A stretch of DNA of 64,000 nt from Rhizobiaceae bacterium (GTDB lineage Bacteria; Pseudomonadota; Alphaproteobacteria; Rhizobiales; Rhizobiaceae). This document shows positions 45,159 to 56,809 of this stretch, one piece after another. Position 1 is the first letter of the stretch. Each line of letters opens with the position of its first letter. The notes under the pieces were generated by a model. The model had not been told where the DNA came from. It did no database searches and worked only from the letters and a program-made list of their open reading frames with translations. The position numbers and the translations under genes were made by a program. The DNA lies in assembly GCA_029233925.1 (NCBI GenBank), contig JARGOX010000001.1, forward strand, positions 307,448-371,447, read 5' to 3'.

Positions 45159-45770
45159 TCAGGCTTCACCACACTGGCTGGACAGCATCGCAGGGTCTAT
45201 GCCCATCGACGCGAAGGCGCGATCGTATTTGTCGTCCAACACCGGATCAAAAATAATGTCCTCGACCGCCGGACAGGTCAACCAGCCGTTCGCTGTGACT
45301 TCACTTTCCAATTGGCCGGCACCCCAGCCTGAATAACCCAGCATCAGCGTCGCGCGTGCCGGGCCTTTACCGGCGACAATGGCTCTCAATATGTCCACTG
45401 TCGCCGTCATGCTCAATTTTTCGGTGACAGGCAATGTTGCGTCACTTTTGTAATCATTGGAATGCAAGACGAAGCCCCTGCCGGCATCGACAGGGCCGCC
45501 TGTCTGAACACTCATAGCCGCCACGGAATTCGGCAATTCGCCAGCATCCTCGGGCTTGAGCAGTTCCAACTGAATCATCAATTCGGCAAAGGACGACGGC
45601 TGATCGCGGTTGAGCACAAATCCGACGGCGCCACTGCTGTTATGCGCGCAGATAAAGATGACTGTTCGCGAGAAATTACTGTCTGATAATCCGGGCATGG
45701 CAAGCAGAAACTGGCCGTCGAAACACCCGCGCTCTTCATCACCCAAGAGGCTTTCATGTAATTTGTCCAT
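45159..45770 (-). CDS. yqgE: YqgE/AlgH family protein (DUF179)
   Basis: A 203-residue member of the YqgE/AlgH family. Conserved features are GQFLLAMPGLSDSNFSRTVI, the HNSSGAVGFVLNRDQP segment, QTGGPVDAGRGFVLHS and the C-terminal LGYSGWGAGQLESEVTANGW. The family is widespread and its molecular function is not settled; AlgH was named for effects on alginate expression in Pseudomonas. It is convergent with the LacI gene and divergent from the DsbD-alpha-like gene, with a 10-bp inverted repeat in the shared upstream region. Confidence 0.92.
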   Translation of the reverse strand: MDKLHESLLGDEERGCFDGQFLLAMPGLSDSNFSRTVIFICAHNSSGAVGFVLNRDQPSSFAELMIQLELLKPEDAGELPNSVAAMSVQTGGPVDAGRGFVLHSNDYKSDATLPVTEKLSMTATVDILRAIVAGKGPARATLMLGYSGWGAGQLESEVTANGWLTCPAVEDIIFDPVLDDKYDRAFASMGIDPAMLSSQCGEA

Positions 45771-45788
45771 GATTCAGCCTAGATCATT

Positions 45789-45818
45789 TTCTGATCAAAT
45801 GGAATCTCTTGATCAGAA
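45789..45818. repeat. 10-bp inverted repeat upstream of yqgE
   Basis: TTCTGATCAA (45789-45798) and TTGATCAGAA (45809-45818) are perfect complements with a 10-base spacer. The element sits 19 bases before the yqgE start codon in the 224-bp divergent region. Each arm also contains the self-palindrome TGATCA, so two dimeric sites 18 bp apart are possible. Confidence 0.6.
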
Positions 45819-45994
45819 TTTGCTCTGGCATCTCGCACAGAATTCAAGGGGCGTAGCGATCAACATTCCACTTTGACTGTTTCATATCCGAAATGGCAAT
45901 ATCCATTGTCCGGCCCTGCCTGATCACCGGAATATGAATTGAAATCGCCCGGTTGTGACTGGCGCAATGGGGTACGGGCGACTAAATTGCAGCG

Positions 45995-46852
45995 ATGATT
46001 TACAGATTAAACCGCCTTGGCGCGCCCTCTGCCCTTTCAATCGCCACCGGACTGGCAACAGCCATCACCCTGGGCTGTATCGCGCCCGCGCAAACCTTTG
46101 CCGCATCCAGCGCCTGGTCCGAAACTGAGGGCGGCAGAATACGCATCACAGCACTTGAACCGTCAGAAGATGGAACAATAAGGGCGGTCCTCGATGTCGA
46201 ACTCCTGCCTGGCTGGAAAACCTATTGGCGTGATCCCGGTGAGGCGGGCGTGCCGCCGTCGCTTGAGTTCGAGGGCAGCACAAACATCAAGGACGCCGTC
46301 ATTCACTTCCCGGCGCCCGAACGTATCAAAGACGACTATTCCGTCTGGGCTGGCTACACCTACCCGGTTGCCTTCCCCATTACGCTGTCGCAGGACAATG
46401 CAGGCGCGGCAAGTACGCTGGAAGCAAGTGTCTTTCTGGGTCTGTGCCAATCCATCTGCATTCCGTTTCAGACAAGCTTCTCCGTCACAGTCGACTCCAA
46501 AACGCCTGCCAACGCCTTCGAAAAAAGATTGGTTCACAAAGCTTTCATGGCTCTGCCGGAACAGCCGGGCAAAGGATTTGACGTTGTCTCGGCCAAGCTG
46601 GACATAGACGACGCCCAATTGACATTGTCCATCGCATTGCCTGATGGGGCGAAAGAGGCAGAGCTGTTTGTAACGGGACCTGCCGGCTGGTATTTCGAGA
46701 CACCACGGCTCGTCAGCCAAGCAAACAATATCGCTACATTTCACAGTGCGATTGACGTTTCAGAAGGAGCTTCCCCGCTTTCGGTCGATGGCATACGTGT
46801 TCTGATCAAATCATCGGGCCGCAGCATGGAGACCGCGCTTTCCTTACCTTGA
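45995..46852 (+). CDS. Periplasmic DsbD-alpha-domain-like protein
   Basis: A 285-residue exported protein with a signal peptide (hydrophobic residues about 15-30, cut near TFAAS). The body resembles the N-terminal alpha domain of the thiol:disulfide interchange protein DsbD: LLPGWKTYWRDPGEAGVPPS, then PERIKDDYSVWAGY, and a cysteine pair in GLCQSICIPF. The membrane and thioredoxin parts of DsbD are absent, so another protein must supply electrons. Stand-alone versions are common in Hyphomicrobiales. It is followed by a hairpin (46930-46951) and a peroxiredoxin gene in the same direction. Confidence 0.85.
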   Translation: MIYRLNRLGAPSALSIATGLATAITLGCIAPAQTFAASSAWSETEGGRIRITALEPSEDGTIRAVLDVELLPGWKTYWRDPGEAGVPPSLEFEGSTNIKDAVIHFPAPERIKDDYSVWAGYTYPVAFPITLSQDNAGAASTLEASVFLGLCQSICIPFQTSFSVTVDSKTPANAFEKRLVHKAFMALPEQPGKGFDVVSAKLDIDDAQLTLSIALPDGAKEAELFVTGPAGWYFETPRLVSQANNIATFHSAIDVSEGASPLSVDGIRVLIKSSGRSMETALSLP

Positions 46853-46929
46853 TATAAGCCAGTTTTTGCCATCGAAATGCTGGACAAAGGCGCATAAACT
46901 TCTATTTAAACAATAGATTGGCGACCAAA

Positions 46930-46951
46930 GGGGAACCGGAGAAGGTTCCCC
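46930..46951. terminator. GC-rich hairpin between the DsbD-like and peroxiredoxin genes
   Basis: GGGGAACC (46930-46937) and GGTTCCCC (46944-46951) form a perfect 8-bp stem with loop GGAGAA, 78 bases past the first gene. No T-run follows on the plus strand, so it is a hairpin of uncertain role: a factor-dependent terminator or a leader element of the peroxiredoxin mRNA. Confidence 0.45.
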
Positions 46952-47011
46952 CGCCGACTTTGATGAACAAACTTTTTCTTCTATCGGCTCTTCATTTCAA
47001 GGATCAGACAC

Positions 47012-47497
47012 ATGACTATATCCATTGGCGACAAACTGCCCGAACTTTCACTGCTGGAAGCAACACCGGACGGTCAGAATATGGCATCGACAGCTGAAAT
47101 TTTTGCGGGCAAAAAAATTGTATTGTTTGCCGTTCCAGGCGCCTTTACCCCGACCTGTCATGTCAGCCATCTTCCCGGCTATATCGAACATCGCGAAGCC
47201 ATTCTGGCCAAGGGCGTTGATGAAATTATCGTGCTTTCGGTGAACGATGGTCACGTGATGAACGCATGGGCAAAAAACACCGGAGCAGAAGGCAAGATCC
47301 GCTTTCTGGCCGATTGGAATGCCGCCTTCTCAAAAACCATCGGAATGGATATGGACTTGTCAGCTGGAGCGATGGGTGTGCGCTCCAAGCGATATTCGAT
47401 GATCGTTGAAGACGGTGTTGTCACAGCAATCAATCTGGAAGAAGCGCCACGGCAAGCTGTCACATCGGGAGCCGCAGCCATTCTTGAGCAGCTCTAA
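47012..47497 (+). CDS. Peroxiredoxin (Prx5/AHP1 type)
   Basis: A 161-residue thiol peroxidase that reduces hydroperoxides. The peroxidatic cysteine is C49 in [17 protein letters not shown]. It is the only cysteine in the protein, so reduction must use glutathione/glutaredoxin or another outside thiol. Conserved parts after it are [15 protein letters not shown] and [29 protein letters not shown] precedes the ATG. Its stop overlaps the convergent rnhA stop by 4 bp, an arrangement seen in related genomes. Confidence 0.94.
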   Translation: MTISIGDKLPELSLLEATPDGQNMASTAEIFAGKKIVLFAVPGAFTPTCHVSHLPGYIEHREAILAKGVDEIIVLSVNDGHVMNAWAKNTGAEGKIRFLADWNAAFSKTIGMDMDLSAGAMGVRSKRYSMIVEDGVVTAINLEEAPRQAVTSGAAAILEQL

Positions 47498-47940
47498 CGC
47501 CGACCCGATTTAAACGGTTCCATGGCTGTGCGGGCGAGTTCATCCGCCCGCTCATTTTCCGGGTGACCAGCATGCCCCTTTACCCAATGCCATGTCACTT
47601 CATGGCCGTTGCGGGCACTATCCAGTTCCTGCCAGAGGTCGGCGTTTTTCACCGGCTTTCTGGCAGCCGTCTTCCAACCGTTTCTTTTCCAGCCATTTAT
47701 CCATCCGTTGATGCCGTCGCGGACATAGGAGGAGTCAGTGTATAGGTCCACCTTGCAAGGCGTTTTCAGCGCTTTGAGGGAGCCGATAGCAGCCATCAGT
47801 TCCATACGGTTGTTTGTGGTATCGGCCGCACCGCCGGACAATTCTCTGTCCGTCTCTCCATGACGCAGGATGGCGCCCCAGCCACCCGGCCCAGGATTGC
47901 CTGAACAGGCGCCATCGGTGTAAATCTTCACGTGTTTCAA
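47494..47940 (-). CDS. rnhA: Ribonuclease HI
   Basis: RNase HI cuts the RNA strand of RNA-DNA hybrids. It is 148 residues long. The four acidic catalytic residues are visible: Asp in [16 protein letters not shown], Glu in [10 protein letters not shown], Asp in [13 protein letters not shown] and Asp in [10 protein letters not shown]. The basic handle region ([20 protein letters not shown]) and the histidine loop [13 protein letters not shown] are present. The ATG overlaps the thrB stop (47937-47940), so it is translationally coupled to thrB. Confidence 0.97.
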   Translation of the reverse strand: MKHVKIYTDGACSGNPGPGGWGAILRHGETDRELSGGAADTTNNRMELMAAIGSLKALKTPCKVDLYTDSSYVRDGINGWINGWKRNGWKTAARKPVKNADLWQELDSARNGHEVTWHWVKGHAGHPENERADELARTAMEPFKSGRR

Positions 47941-48917
47941 GTGATATCATCCATTCTGCGAAGCCCGTATTCAGTGGCCGAAACCACATTGCGATGAAAA
48001 CGCACATAGCGCAGATATTCCATCGGGTCCTTTTTAACCACCATCGCCCCGTCAGACACCACCAACCAGTCATGGAGGCGTGTGAGGAAAAAGCGCAATG
48101 CCGAGCCGTGCGCCAGCATTGGCAGCGCTTCCGCCTCCTCAGCGCTCAATGGCCTGACGGATTGATAGCCGGCAAGCAGCGCCATGCCCTTGGTCACGTT
48201 AAAAGACCCATCTTTCTCAAAGCACCATGCATTGAGGAGGATCGCCACGTCGTAGACCAGAAAATCATTGCAGGCGAAATAGAAATCTATGAGACCCGAA
48301 AACTGTTCCCCAAGGAAAAACACATTATCGGGAAAAGCATCGGCATGGATCACACCGGACGGCAGGCCTGTCGGCCATCCGGCCTCCAGCAGAGCCAGAT
48401 CCGCCTCAATTTCCGTGTCCAGATCTGCCTCAACTTCATTTGCCCGTGTTGCTGACAGCTCCCACAGGGGACGCCAGTTGCCGACCGACAGGGCATTCTT
48501 GCGGGTCAGCGAAAAATCCTGTCCGGCAAGGTGCATTTGCGCAATGACCTTGCCGACTTCGCTGCAATGGTTTGCGTTGGGACGCCTTGGCCACATGCCT
48601 TCCAGAAAGGTGATCAGGGCCGCCGGGCGACCGGCCAGAACACCCAATGCCTGCCCCTCGCTGTTATGGACAGGCAAAGGACAGGACATGCCTTTTCTTG
48701 CCAGATGCTCCATCAGACCAAGAAAGAACGGCAGATCATCGCGGTCAACGCGTTTTTCGTAGAGCGTAAGAATGTAGGCACTCTTGCTCGTGTGCAGCAG
48801 AAAATTGGAATTCTCGACACCCTCGGCAATACCCTTGTATGAGGTCAATTCACCTACATCATAGGTGGTCAGGAACTTGCGGAGTTCCGCTTCGGATATG
48901 TCGGTGTAGACCGCCAA
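47937..48917 (-). CDS. thrB: Homoserine kinase (APH-fold ThrB)
   Basis: ThrB phosphorylates homoserine, giving the substrate of ThrC (thrC at 33.2 kb). This is the aminoglycoside-phosphotransferase-fold type used by alphaproteobacteria (326 aa). Typical parts are the N-terminal [20 protein letters not shown], the catalytic loop [18 protein letters not shown] (Brenner-type HxDxxxxN) and the metal-binding [11 protein letters not shown]. The start is TTG at 48917 with AAAGG upstream; no ATG is available nearby. The order ispH-thrB-rnhA on one strand is conserved in the order. Confidence 0.95.
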   Translation of the reverse strand: MAVYTDISEAELRKFLTTYDVGELTSYKGIAEGVENSNFLLHTSKSAYILTLYEKRVDRDDLPFFLGLMEHLARKGMSCPLPVHNSEGQALGVLAGRPAALITFLEGMWPRRPNANHCSEVGKVIAQMHLAGQDFSLTRKNALSVGNWRPLWELSATRANEVEADLDTEIEADLALLEAGWPTGLPSGVIHADAFPDNVFFLGEQFSGLIDFYFACNDFLVYDVAILLNAWCFEKDGSFNVTKGMALLAGYQSVRPLSAEEAEALPMLAHGSALRFFLTRLHDWLVVSDGAMVVKKDPMEYLRYVRFHRNVVSATEYGLRRMDDIT

Positions 48918-49050
48918 TGGGATGCCTTTCAGATAGAGCGTGTTGCATCGTCCTAATGCCTGCCACGACCGATTTCAATGGATCGGAGCATGTTCTTTTA
49001 ACGTTTTAGGCAAATCACGGCCTGTGCATTCACGGCATGCACCGGACGTT

Positions 49051-50070
49051 TCAACTGTCCGCATGTCCATTGACGAATGCCATATCGGCGGACGTCAGTT
49101 CGACGTCCCGCAGGTCACTCATGACCGGGAAATTTTCATTCTCAATAGCCGTTTCGGCAAGCTCGACGGTCACGTCAAAACGCGCGCGAAAAGCATCAAT
49201 GATTTCATCAACGATGATCTGCGGCGCAGAAGCACCCGCTGAAAGTCCAATCGTGTGTATTTCCCTGCCATCAATGACCTGCCATGGTATTTCCTCGGCG
49301 CGTTGCACCAGAAGCGAATTTTTTGCCCCTGCCCGCAAGGCCACTTCGACCAGTCGGCGTGAATTGGATGAATTGGGGGCGCCGACGACAAGGAAAAGGT
49401 CACAGCCCGGGGCTGCTGCCTTGACAGCATCCTGTCGATTGGTCGTGGCATAGCAGATTGATTCAGCCGATGGCGCCATCATATTGGAAAATCGACTCCT
49501 AAGGATATCGACAATACCCGCCGTATCTTCCACCGACAGCGTCGTTTGCGTGACAAAGCCGAGGTTATCGGGGTCGGCGGGGGCGTAATTTTGCGCATCC
49601 TCGACGGTTTCCACAAGACTCACGGCTCCCTGTGGCAATTGCCCCATTGTTCCGATGACTTCCGGATGGCCGGCATGGCCGATCAATATGACATGGCGGC
49701 CAAGACGCTGGTGACGCATCGCCTGTTTGTGGACCTTCGAGACCAGGGGGCAGGTGGCATCGAGATAGAACAGATTACGCACACGCGCATCTTCGGGCAC
49801 CGATTTCGGAACGCCATGGGCAGAAAATATCACCGGCTGCTGTTGATGTTCCGCGGGGATCTCGTCAAGTTCCTCGACAAAGACCGCGCCTCTGGCCTGG
49901 AGCCCTTCAACAACATAACGATTGTGAACGATCTCATGGCGAACATAGACGGGTGCGCCGTATTTCTTCAGCGCCAGAACCACAATCTGGATGGCCCGGT
50001 CTACGCCGGCACAAAATCCGCGAGGCCCACATAGCCGAATGGCCAGAGGCGGTTTAGAAGGGTTTGTCAT
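49051..50070 (-). CDS. ispH: 4-hydroxy-3-methylbut-2-enyl diphosphate reductase
   Basis: IspH performs the last step of the MEP pathway, giving IPP and DMAPP, and carries an oxygen-sensitive Fe-S cluster. The three cluster cysteines are in [28 protein letters not shown] and [19 protein letters not shown]. The HIS-rich motifs [15 protein letters not shown] and [16 protein letters not shown] are present. The length of 339 aa is normal. The ATG at 50070 is chosen because GGGA lies 8 bases upstream; an in-frame TTG at 50088 is less likely. It leads the ispH-thrB-rnhA run. Confidence 0.96.
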   Translation of the reverse strand: MTNPSKPPLAIRLCGPRGFCAGVDRAIQIVVLALKKYGAPVYVRHEIVHNRYVVEGLQARGAVFVEELDEIPAEHQQQPVIFSAHGVPKSVPEDARVRNLFYLDATCPLVSKVHKQAMRHQRLGRHVILIGHAGHPEVIGTMGQLPQGAVSLVETVEDAQNYAPADPDNLGFVTQTTLSVEDTAGIVDILRSRFSNMMAPSAESICYATTNRQDAVKAAAPGCDLFLVVGAPNSSNSRRLVEVALRAGAKNSLLVQRAEEIPWQVIDGREIHTIGLSAGASAPQIIVDEIIDAFRARFDVTVELAETAIENENFPVMSDLRDVELTSADMAFVNGHADS

Positions 50071-50187
50071 AGATTGATCCCAAAGCAATTCTGTTCGTTC
50101 TTCTAGCCGATTGTTGCCTGTGATGGTACCGGCGAATTATCCGTCAGAAATATGACCTGAACACAACGGCTAGCGAAGTCTCGGCAG

Positions 50188-50994
50188 TCAATCCTGCGGT
50201 CGGAAAGCACGCCAGACGAAGAACATGGCGACTGCGAGCAAAGCAAGTGCCAGGCCAAACCAGGTCACAGCATATTGCAGGTGATTGTTGGGCAGCACGA
50301 CGCGGGTAACGTTGCCGACCGGCCCGGCAATGGTGGATCCGTTGGTTGTCGAAACATCCACAAAAAATGGCACCAGCAGGTTTTCATCCAATCCCATGGC
50401 GCTGGCCATGGCGTCGATATCTTTCCAATACCAGGTCTGTTCCTGCGGCGTATTTTCCGGAACCACCCAACCGGGTTTCTTGTCGAGCCTGTTTCGCGCA
50501 AGACCTACAACCTCCACGGTCCCGTCCATCGGCTGCCAGGTCCTTCTGGAGACATCCCGCTGATCATAGGCAATGAAACCCCGATTGACGATCAGCATCC
50601 CTCCATCAGCAAGACGCATCGGCGTATAGACATACCAGCCCGATCGCCCTTCATGGGTGGCGAGATAGAATTGTTCCCGATCGTTTACAAAAGCGCCGTT
50701 GAATTGCACCGGAAGATAGTCCACATCGCCGGTTTCGTCCCAATTCGCACGGGCATCAGCCAATGTCACCGGCGCCTGCTGCATGCGGCTGCCGATGGTT
50801 GCAACAAGGCCCTCTTTCCATTCGAGGCGCTGTACCTGCCAATTGCCCAGCAACAGCAAAATGCAAAAGGCGACAAGGGTAACAAGGTAAAAGACAAAAC
50901 CGGGCCGTCTGGAACCAGGCTTCATTCCATCCGATGCCCCAACGACGGGATCAGGCCTGCCAGTGACTGCACCTTTGCTGACGGCTTTAGTCAT
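50188..50994 (-). CDS. SURF1-family cytochrome oxidase assembly protein
   Basis: A 268-residue SURF1 homologue that helps insert heme a into cytochrome c oxidase subunit I. Two membrane helices flank a periplasmic domain: an N-terminal one (about residues 33-51, FYLVTLVAFCILLLLGNWQV) and a C-terminal one (about 240-262). Hallmarks are GNWQVQRLEWKEGL, YVYTPMRLADGGMLIVNRGF and the C-terminal NNHLQYAVTWFGLALALL. It overlaps the DUF983 gene by 8 bp and is the last gene of the oxidase cluster. Confidence 0.94.
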   Translation of the reverse strand: MTKAVSKGAVTGRPDPVVGASDGMKPGSRRPGFVFYLVTLVAFCILLLLGNWQVQRLEWKEGLVATIGSRMQQAPVTLADARANWDETGDVDYLPVQFNGAFVNDREQFYLATHEGRSGWYVYTPMRLADGGMLIVNRGFIAYDQRDVSRRTWQPMDGTVEVVGLARNRLDKKPGWVVPENTPQEQTWYWKDIDAMASAMGLDENLLVPFFVDVSTTNGSTIAGPVGNVTRVVLPNNHLQYAVTWFGLALALLAVAMFFVWRAFRPQD

Positions 50995-51373
50995 TGTTTA
51001 TCTGGCCCTCTTGAGCGCTGTTCTTGTACTGCAGATCGATCAGAACACCCTTCAGTGCCCGCAGCAACCACAGACAAAGACCAATGGTCAGCGGTATCCA
51101 AAGGATGAAATGCAGCCACAGGGGAGGTGCGTAATTGACCTCTGTCCAAAGTGCCAGACCGACCATCAGAAAGCCGATGAACAGGATGACAAAGACGGCA
51201 GGTCCATCACCGGCATCGGCAAAACCATAATCCAGACCGCAATTGACGCAGGATTTTTTAACGCTCAGATATCCGTCGAACAGTTTGCCCTCGCCGCAGC
51301 GCGGGCAACGGCCTTTCAGACCAGCTGCGATAGGATCAACCGGCGGATAAAGGGCCTGGTCCTGCTTGTCCAT
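50987..51373 (-). CDS. DUF983 family membrane protein
   Basis: A 128-residue protein with an N-terminal zinc-ribbon-like segment (CPRCGEGKLFDGYLSVKKSC, then NCG) and two membrane helices (about residues 57-75 and 85-105). DUF983 proteins are nearly always encoded beside cytochrome oxidase genes in alphaproteobacteria and are thought to act in assembly, but no activity is proven. GGAG lies about 9 bases before the ATG. It overlaps the SURF1 start by 8 bp. Confidence 0.92.
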   Translation of the reverse strand: MDKQDQALYPPVDPIAAGLKGRCPRCGEGKLFDGYLSVKKSCVNCGLDYGFADAGDGPAVFVILFIGFLMVGLALWTEVNYAPPLWLHFILWIPLTIGLCLWLLRALKGVLIDLQYKNSAQEGQINND

Positions 51374-51435
51374 GTCATTGCTCCAATCAAATTACGCGTA
51401 TTCTTTGCAAAATTCCATTGTCTCGCCAAAAGATT

Positions 51436-51465
51436 GGGGGCGCCCGCACTTTGCGCTGCGCCCCC
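51436..51465 (-). terminator. Terminator-like hairpin after ctaE
   Basis: GGGGGCGC (51436-51443) pairs with GCGCCCCC (51458-51465) around a 14-base loop. On the minus strand it is followed by AATCTTTT. It lies between ctaE and DUF983 and may end most oxidase structural transcripts, leaving the assembly genes at lower level. Confidence 0.6.
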
Positions 51466-51512
51466 TCCCCCATTGTATTCTTTCAGGCCAATTGAATTCG
51501 ACCAGAATTATT

Positions 51513-52391
51513 TCAGTGGCCGATAATCTCGACGCCCCAGGATGCCCAGACATAGATCGTGAAGAACAGGAACAGCCAGACAACATCCACGAAGTGCCAG
51601 TACCAGGCAGCGGCTTCCAGGCCAAAATGCTGCTTTGGCGTAAAGTCTCCCGCAGCGGCGCGAATAAGGCAAACCACCAGGAAGATGGTTCCGACCAGAA
51701 CGTGAAATCCATGGAAGCCGGTTGCCATGAAGAATGTTGATCCGTAGATCGAATCCTTGAAGGCGAAAGGTGCGTGAATATATTCATAGGCCTGCACGCA
51801 GGAGAACAGAATGCCCAGTGCAACGGTGATTGCCAGCCCCTGCACCAGTCCCTTGCGGTTTCCATGCAGCAGAGCGTGATGCCCCCAGGTCAATGCCGTG
51901 CCGGACAACAGCAGAATGATCGTGTTGTAGAGCGGCAGATGGAACGGATCGAGTATCTCGACACCCACCGGCGGCCAATGGCCACCCGTGTGGGCAACCC
52001 GGGCCACCTGAGCAGCTTCACCGGCGTAAATGCTGGCGTCAAAGAAGGCCCAGAACCAGGCAACGAAGAACATGATTTCAGAGGCAATGAACATCATCAT
52101 GCCGTAGCGCAGATGCAGCGATACAACAGGCGTATGATAGCCCTCATGCGCTTCCTTGATACAATCGGCCCACCACGCGTACATTGTGTAGAGAACAATG
52201 GCCAGACCGATAAAGAAGACCCATGGATTGGCCATTTCGAGACCAAACATGTCCAGCGAACCGCCAGACAGATAACGCATGTAAATGATGCCGCCAAAGG
52301 CCATTACCAAGGCGCCAGCGGAGCCAATAAATGGCCATGGGCTTGGATCGATTATGTGATAGTCATGGTTCTTTTGATGCGCATCAGCCAT
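51513..52391 (-). CDS. ctaE: Cytochrome c oxidase subunit III
   Basis: This is subunit III of the aa3-type oxidase, a 292-residue protein with seven membrane helices. Family parts visible are the N-terminal HDYHIIDPSPWPFIGSAGAL, MFFVAWFWAFFDASIY, the Glu-containing helix after it and the C-terminal AAWYWHFVDVVWLFLFFTIY. The ATG at 52391 has GGGGAC 7 bases upstream. The frame is open another 16 codons but they are atypical. It lies 59 bp after ctaG in the oxidase cluster. Confidence 0.97.
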   Translation of the reverse strand: MADAHQKNHDYHIIDPSPWPFIGSAGALVMAFGGIIYMRYLSGGSLDMFGLEMANPWVFFIGLAIVLYTMYAWWADCIKEAHEGYHTPVVSLHLRYGMMMFIASEIMFFVAWFWAFFDASIYAGEAAQVARVAHTGGHWPPVGVEILDPFHLPLYNTIILLLSGTALTWGHHALLHGNRKGLVQGLAITVALGILFSCVQAYEYIHAPFAFKDSIYGSTFFMATGFHGFHVLVGTIFLVVCLIRAAAGDFTPKQHFGLEAAAWYWHFVDVVWLFLFFTIYVWASWGVEIIGH

Positions 52392-52450
52392 TTGAAAGTC
52401 CCCGAATAGCCTTTTCGTTGCAGCTGCGGTTGCCCGCAAGCCATGTGTTG

Positions 52451-53080
52451 TCAGAGCCTGTCCGCATCCTCTTGCACGGAACCGGGGGCACGGGCCACCG
52501 GTTTATCCTCATGCAAGGGATAAAATGTGTAAGACAGCGTAATTGTATTGATGTTCTTTGTTTCCGGAGCATCGACAATGGCCGGATCAATAAAGAAGAC
52601 CACCGGCATGTCCAGGCTTTCACCCGGTTGCAACTCCGTTTCGGTAAAGCAGAAACATTCAACCTTGTTGAAATAGGCGCCGGCCACCTGCGGTGTGACA
52701 TTGAATGTCGCCTTGCCGCTGCTGGTTCTCGTACCCGTGTTCGTCGCCAAATAGGATATTTGCACGGTCTCGCCAATGCGCATTTCCACATCCCGTTGAA
52801 CAGGCTTGAACTCCCAATTCAGGGCATTGGACATATTGGCATCGAAACGCACGTCTATCTTGCGATCAAGAACCGTTTCGGAATATTGCTCCACTCGCTG
52901 CGTCGTGCCGCCATAGCCGGTAACCTGACAAAAAAGCTGATACAACGGTACGGATGCATAGGCCATGCCTGCCATACCAACAACCACACTTGCACACACG
53001 GCAACGATCATGCGATTGCCGCGCGCCTTGTTGCCAGATGTCTTGCTGTCTGCCTGTATCTGCTTGTTGTCCATATCCAT
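52451..53080 (-). CDS. ctaG: Cytochrome c oxidase assembly protein CtaG (Cox11)
   Basis: Cox11 delivers copper to the CuB site of subunit I. The 209-residue protein has one N-terminal membrane helix (about residues 24-43, IVAVCASVVVGMAGMAYASV) and a periplasmic Ig-like domain with the copper motif ECFCFTETELQPGE. The next conserved part is MPVVFFIDPAI, then the C-terminal LSYTFYPL. Its ATG (53080) or a second ATG (53074) lies a few bases after the coxF-like stop codon, so the genes are coupled. Confidence 0.96.
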   Translation of the reverse strand: MDMDNKQIQADSKTSGNKARGNRMIVAVCASVVVGMAGMAYASVPLYQLFCQVTGYGGTTQRVEQYSETVLDRKIDVRFDANMSNALNWEFKPVQRDVEMRIGETVQISYLATNTGTRTSSGKATFNVTPQVAGAYFNKVECFCFTETELQPGESLDMPVVFFIDPAIVDAPETKNINTITLSYTFYPLHEDKPVARAPGSVQEDADRL

Positions 53081-53082
53081 AC

Positions 53083-53235
53083 CTACAATGGCCGGGCAAG
53101 AATGGCCGGGCCAAACTTGATTATCGTTGCCACATAGAAGAGCACGACCAGCGATACCAGAACCAGAGCAATGGCTATGGAGCGGCGGCGCCGGGATTTT
53201 TTCTGCTTTGTTGTCAATTCGTAAAGTTCGTTCAT
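53083..53235 (-). CDS. coxF: Small membrane protein of the oxidase cluster (CoxF-like, 50 aa)
   Basis: A 50-codon frame lies between ctaB and ctaG. It begins [20 protein letters not shown], has one membrane helix (about residues 20-39, [19 protein letters not shown]) and ends [10 protein letters not shown]. The basic N-terminus predicts a cytoplasmic start. Its ATG overlaps the ctaB stop (ATGA) and its stop lies 2 bases before the ctaG ATG, which supports real translation. The position matches the small coxF gene of rhizobial clusters; its function is unproven, presumably oxidase assembly. The name is by position. Confidence 0.8.
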   Translation of the reverse strand: MNELYELTTKQKKSRRRRSIAIALVLVSLVVLFYVATIIKFGPAILARPL

Positions 53236-54173
53236 GCCCATACCCCGAATCGGGTCAGCGCACTGTCGATCAACAGCATGGCAAACAGGCCGAACAGATA
53301 GATCAGTGAATAAGCAAACATCGCCTTGGCAGGCTTCATCAGCTTGTCATCGGCATCCATGCGATAGACCTGAATGGCATACCAGACGAAACCGACACCA
53401 AGCCCTGCGGCCAACAGACCATAGGCCAGGCCGGCAAAACCCATGAAATAGGGCAGAACACCGACGATCGCTGTGACCAGTGCATAGGCCAGAATCTGTT
53501 TTTGTGTTGAGCGCACACCGGCAACATTAGGCATCATCGGCACACCGGCATTGCCATAGTCGCTCTGTTTGAACAGCGCAAGCGCCCAAAAATGCGGTGG
53601 TGTCCACAGGAATATGATGAGGAAGAGAACGACACTGTCCCAGGAAATCGAGCCGGTCACGCTGGCCCAGCCGATCATCGGAGGAAAGGCTCCGGCTGCT
53701 CCACCGATCACGATGTTCTGCGGCGTCGAACGCTTGAGCCACATCGTATAGACGACGGCGTAGAAGAAGATGGTGAAAGCCAGCAGGGCGGACGCAACCC
53801 AATTGACCAACAATCCGAGTGTCATTACGGAAAATGCCGACAGCACCAGACCGAATATCAGCGCTTCACTGCGGGTAACGCGGCCATCGGGTATGGGCCG
53901 ACGCGACGTGCGCGACATGATTGCATCGATATCGGCGTCGTACCACATGTTGAGTGCCCCGGACGCGCCTGCGCCCACAGCAATGCAGAGGATTGCAACG
54001 GCTCCAAAAAAGGGATGGATTGAGCCGGGCGCCATGATCAGGCCGACAAATGCCGTGAACACGACCAGCGACATAACGCGCGGCTTGAGCAGCTCAAAAT
54101 AGTCCCGTGGATCAGCTTCGGACAAGCCGATTTCCGCTCCTGTAAGACTTTCATGTTCGCCGGTTATAGCCAT
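53232..54173 (-). CDS. ctaB: Protoheme IX farnesyltransferase (heme O synthase)
   Basis: CtaB adds farnesyl to heme B, giving heme O on the way to heme A of the oxidase. It is 313 residues long with about nine membrane helices. The polyprenyl-diphosphate motif is [19 protein letters not shown]. Other conserved parts are [20 protein letters not shown] and [17 protein letters not shown]. The ATG at 54173 begins a typical N-terminus with the core starting at [19 protein letters not shown]; the open frame upstream is atypical and overlaps a hairpin. The ribosome site is weak. Confidence 0.95.
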   Translation of the reverse strand: MAITGEHESLTGAEIGLSEADPRDYFELLKPRVMSLVVFTAFVGLIMAPGSIHPFFGAVAILCIAVGAGASGALNMWYDADIDAIMSRTSRRPIPDGRVTRSEALIFGLVLSAFSVMTLGLLVNWVASALLAFTIFFYAVVYTMWLKRSTPQNIVIGGAAGAFPPMIGWASVTGSISWDSVVLFLIIFLWTPPHFWALALFKQSDYGNAGVPMMPNVAGVRSTQKQILAYALVTAIVGVLPYFMGFAGLAYGLLAAGLGVGFVWYAIQVYRMDADDKLMKPAKAMFAYSLIYLFGLFAMLLIDSALTRFGVWA

Positions 54174-54207
54174 CGTATCTTTTTCAATCGCCTGTTGCGG
54201 AGGGTAC

Positions 54208-54231
54208 CATGGGCCGCCTTGGCGGCCCGTG
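54208..54231. other. Strong intergenic hairpin between ctaD and ctaB
   Basis: GGGCCGCC (54211-54218) and GGCGGCCC (54221-54228) are perfect complements with a 2-base loop, and CAT/GTG extends the stem by three pairs including one G-U. No T-run follows on the minus strand. It could protect the 3' end of the ctaD message or reduce read-through into ctaB. Confidence 0.6.
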
Positions 54232-54255
54232 CTGTTCTTGAAGTACTGCTGCCCG

Positions 54256-56809
<2,554 letters not shown>

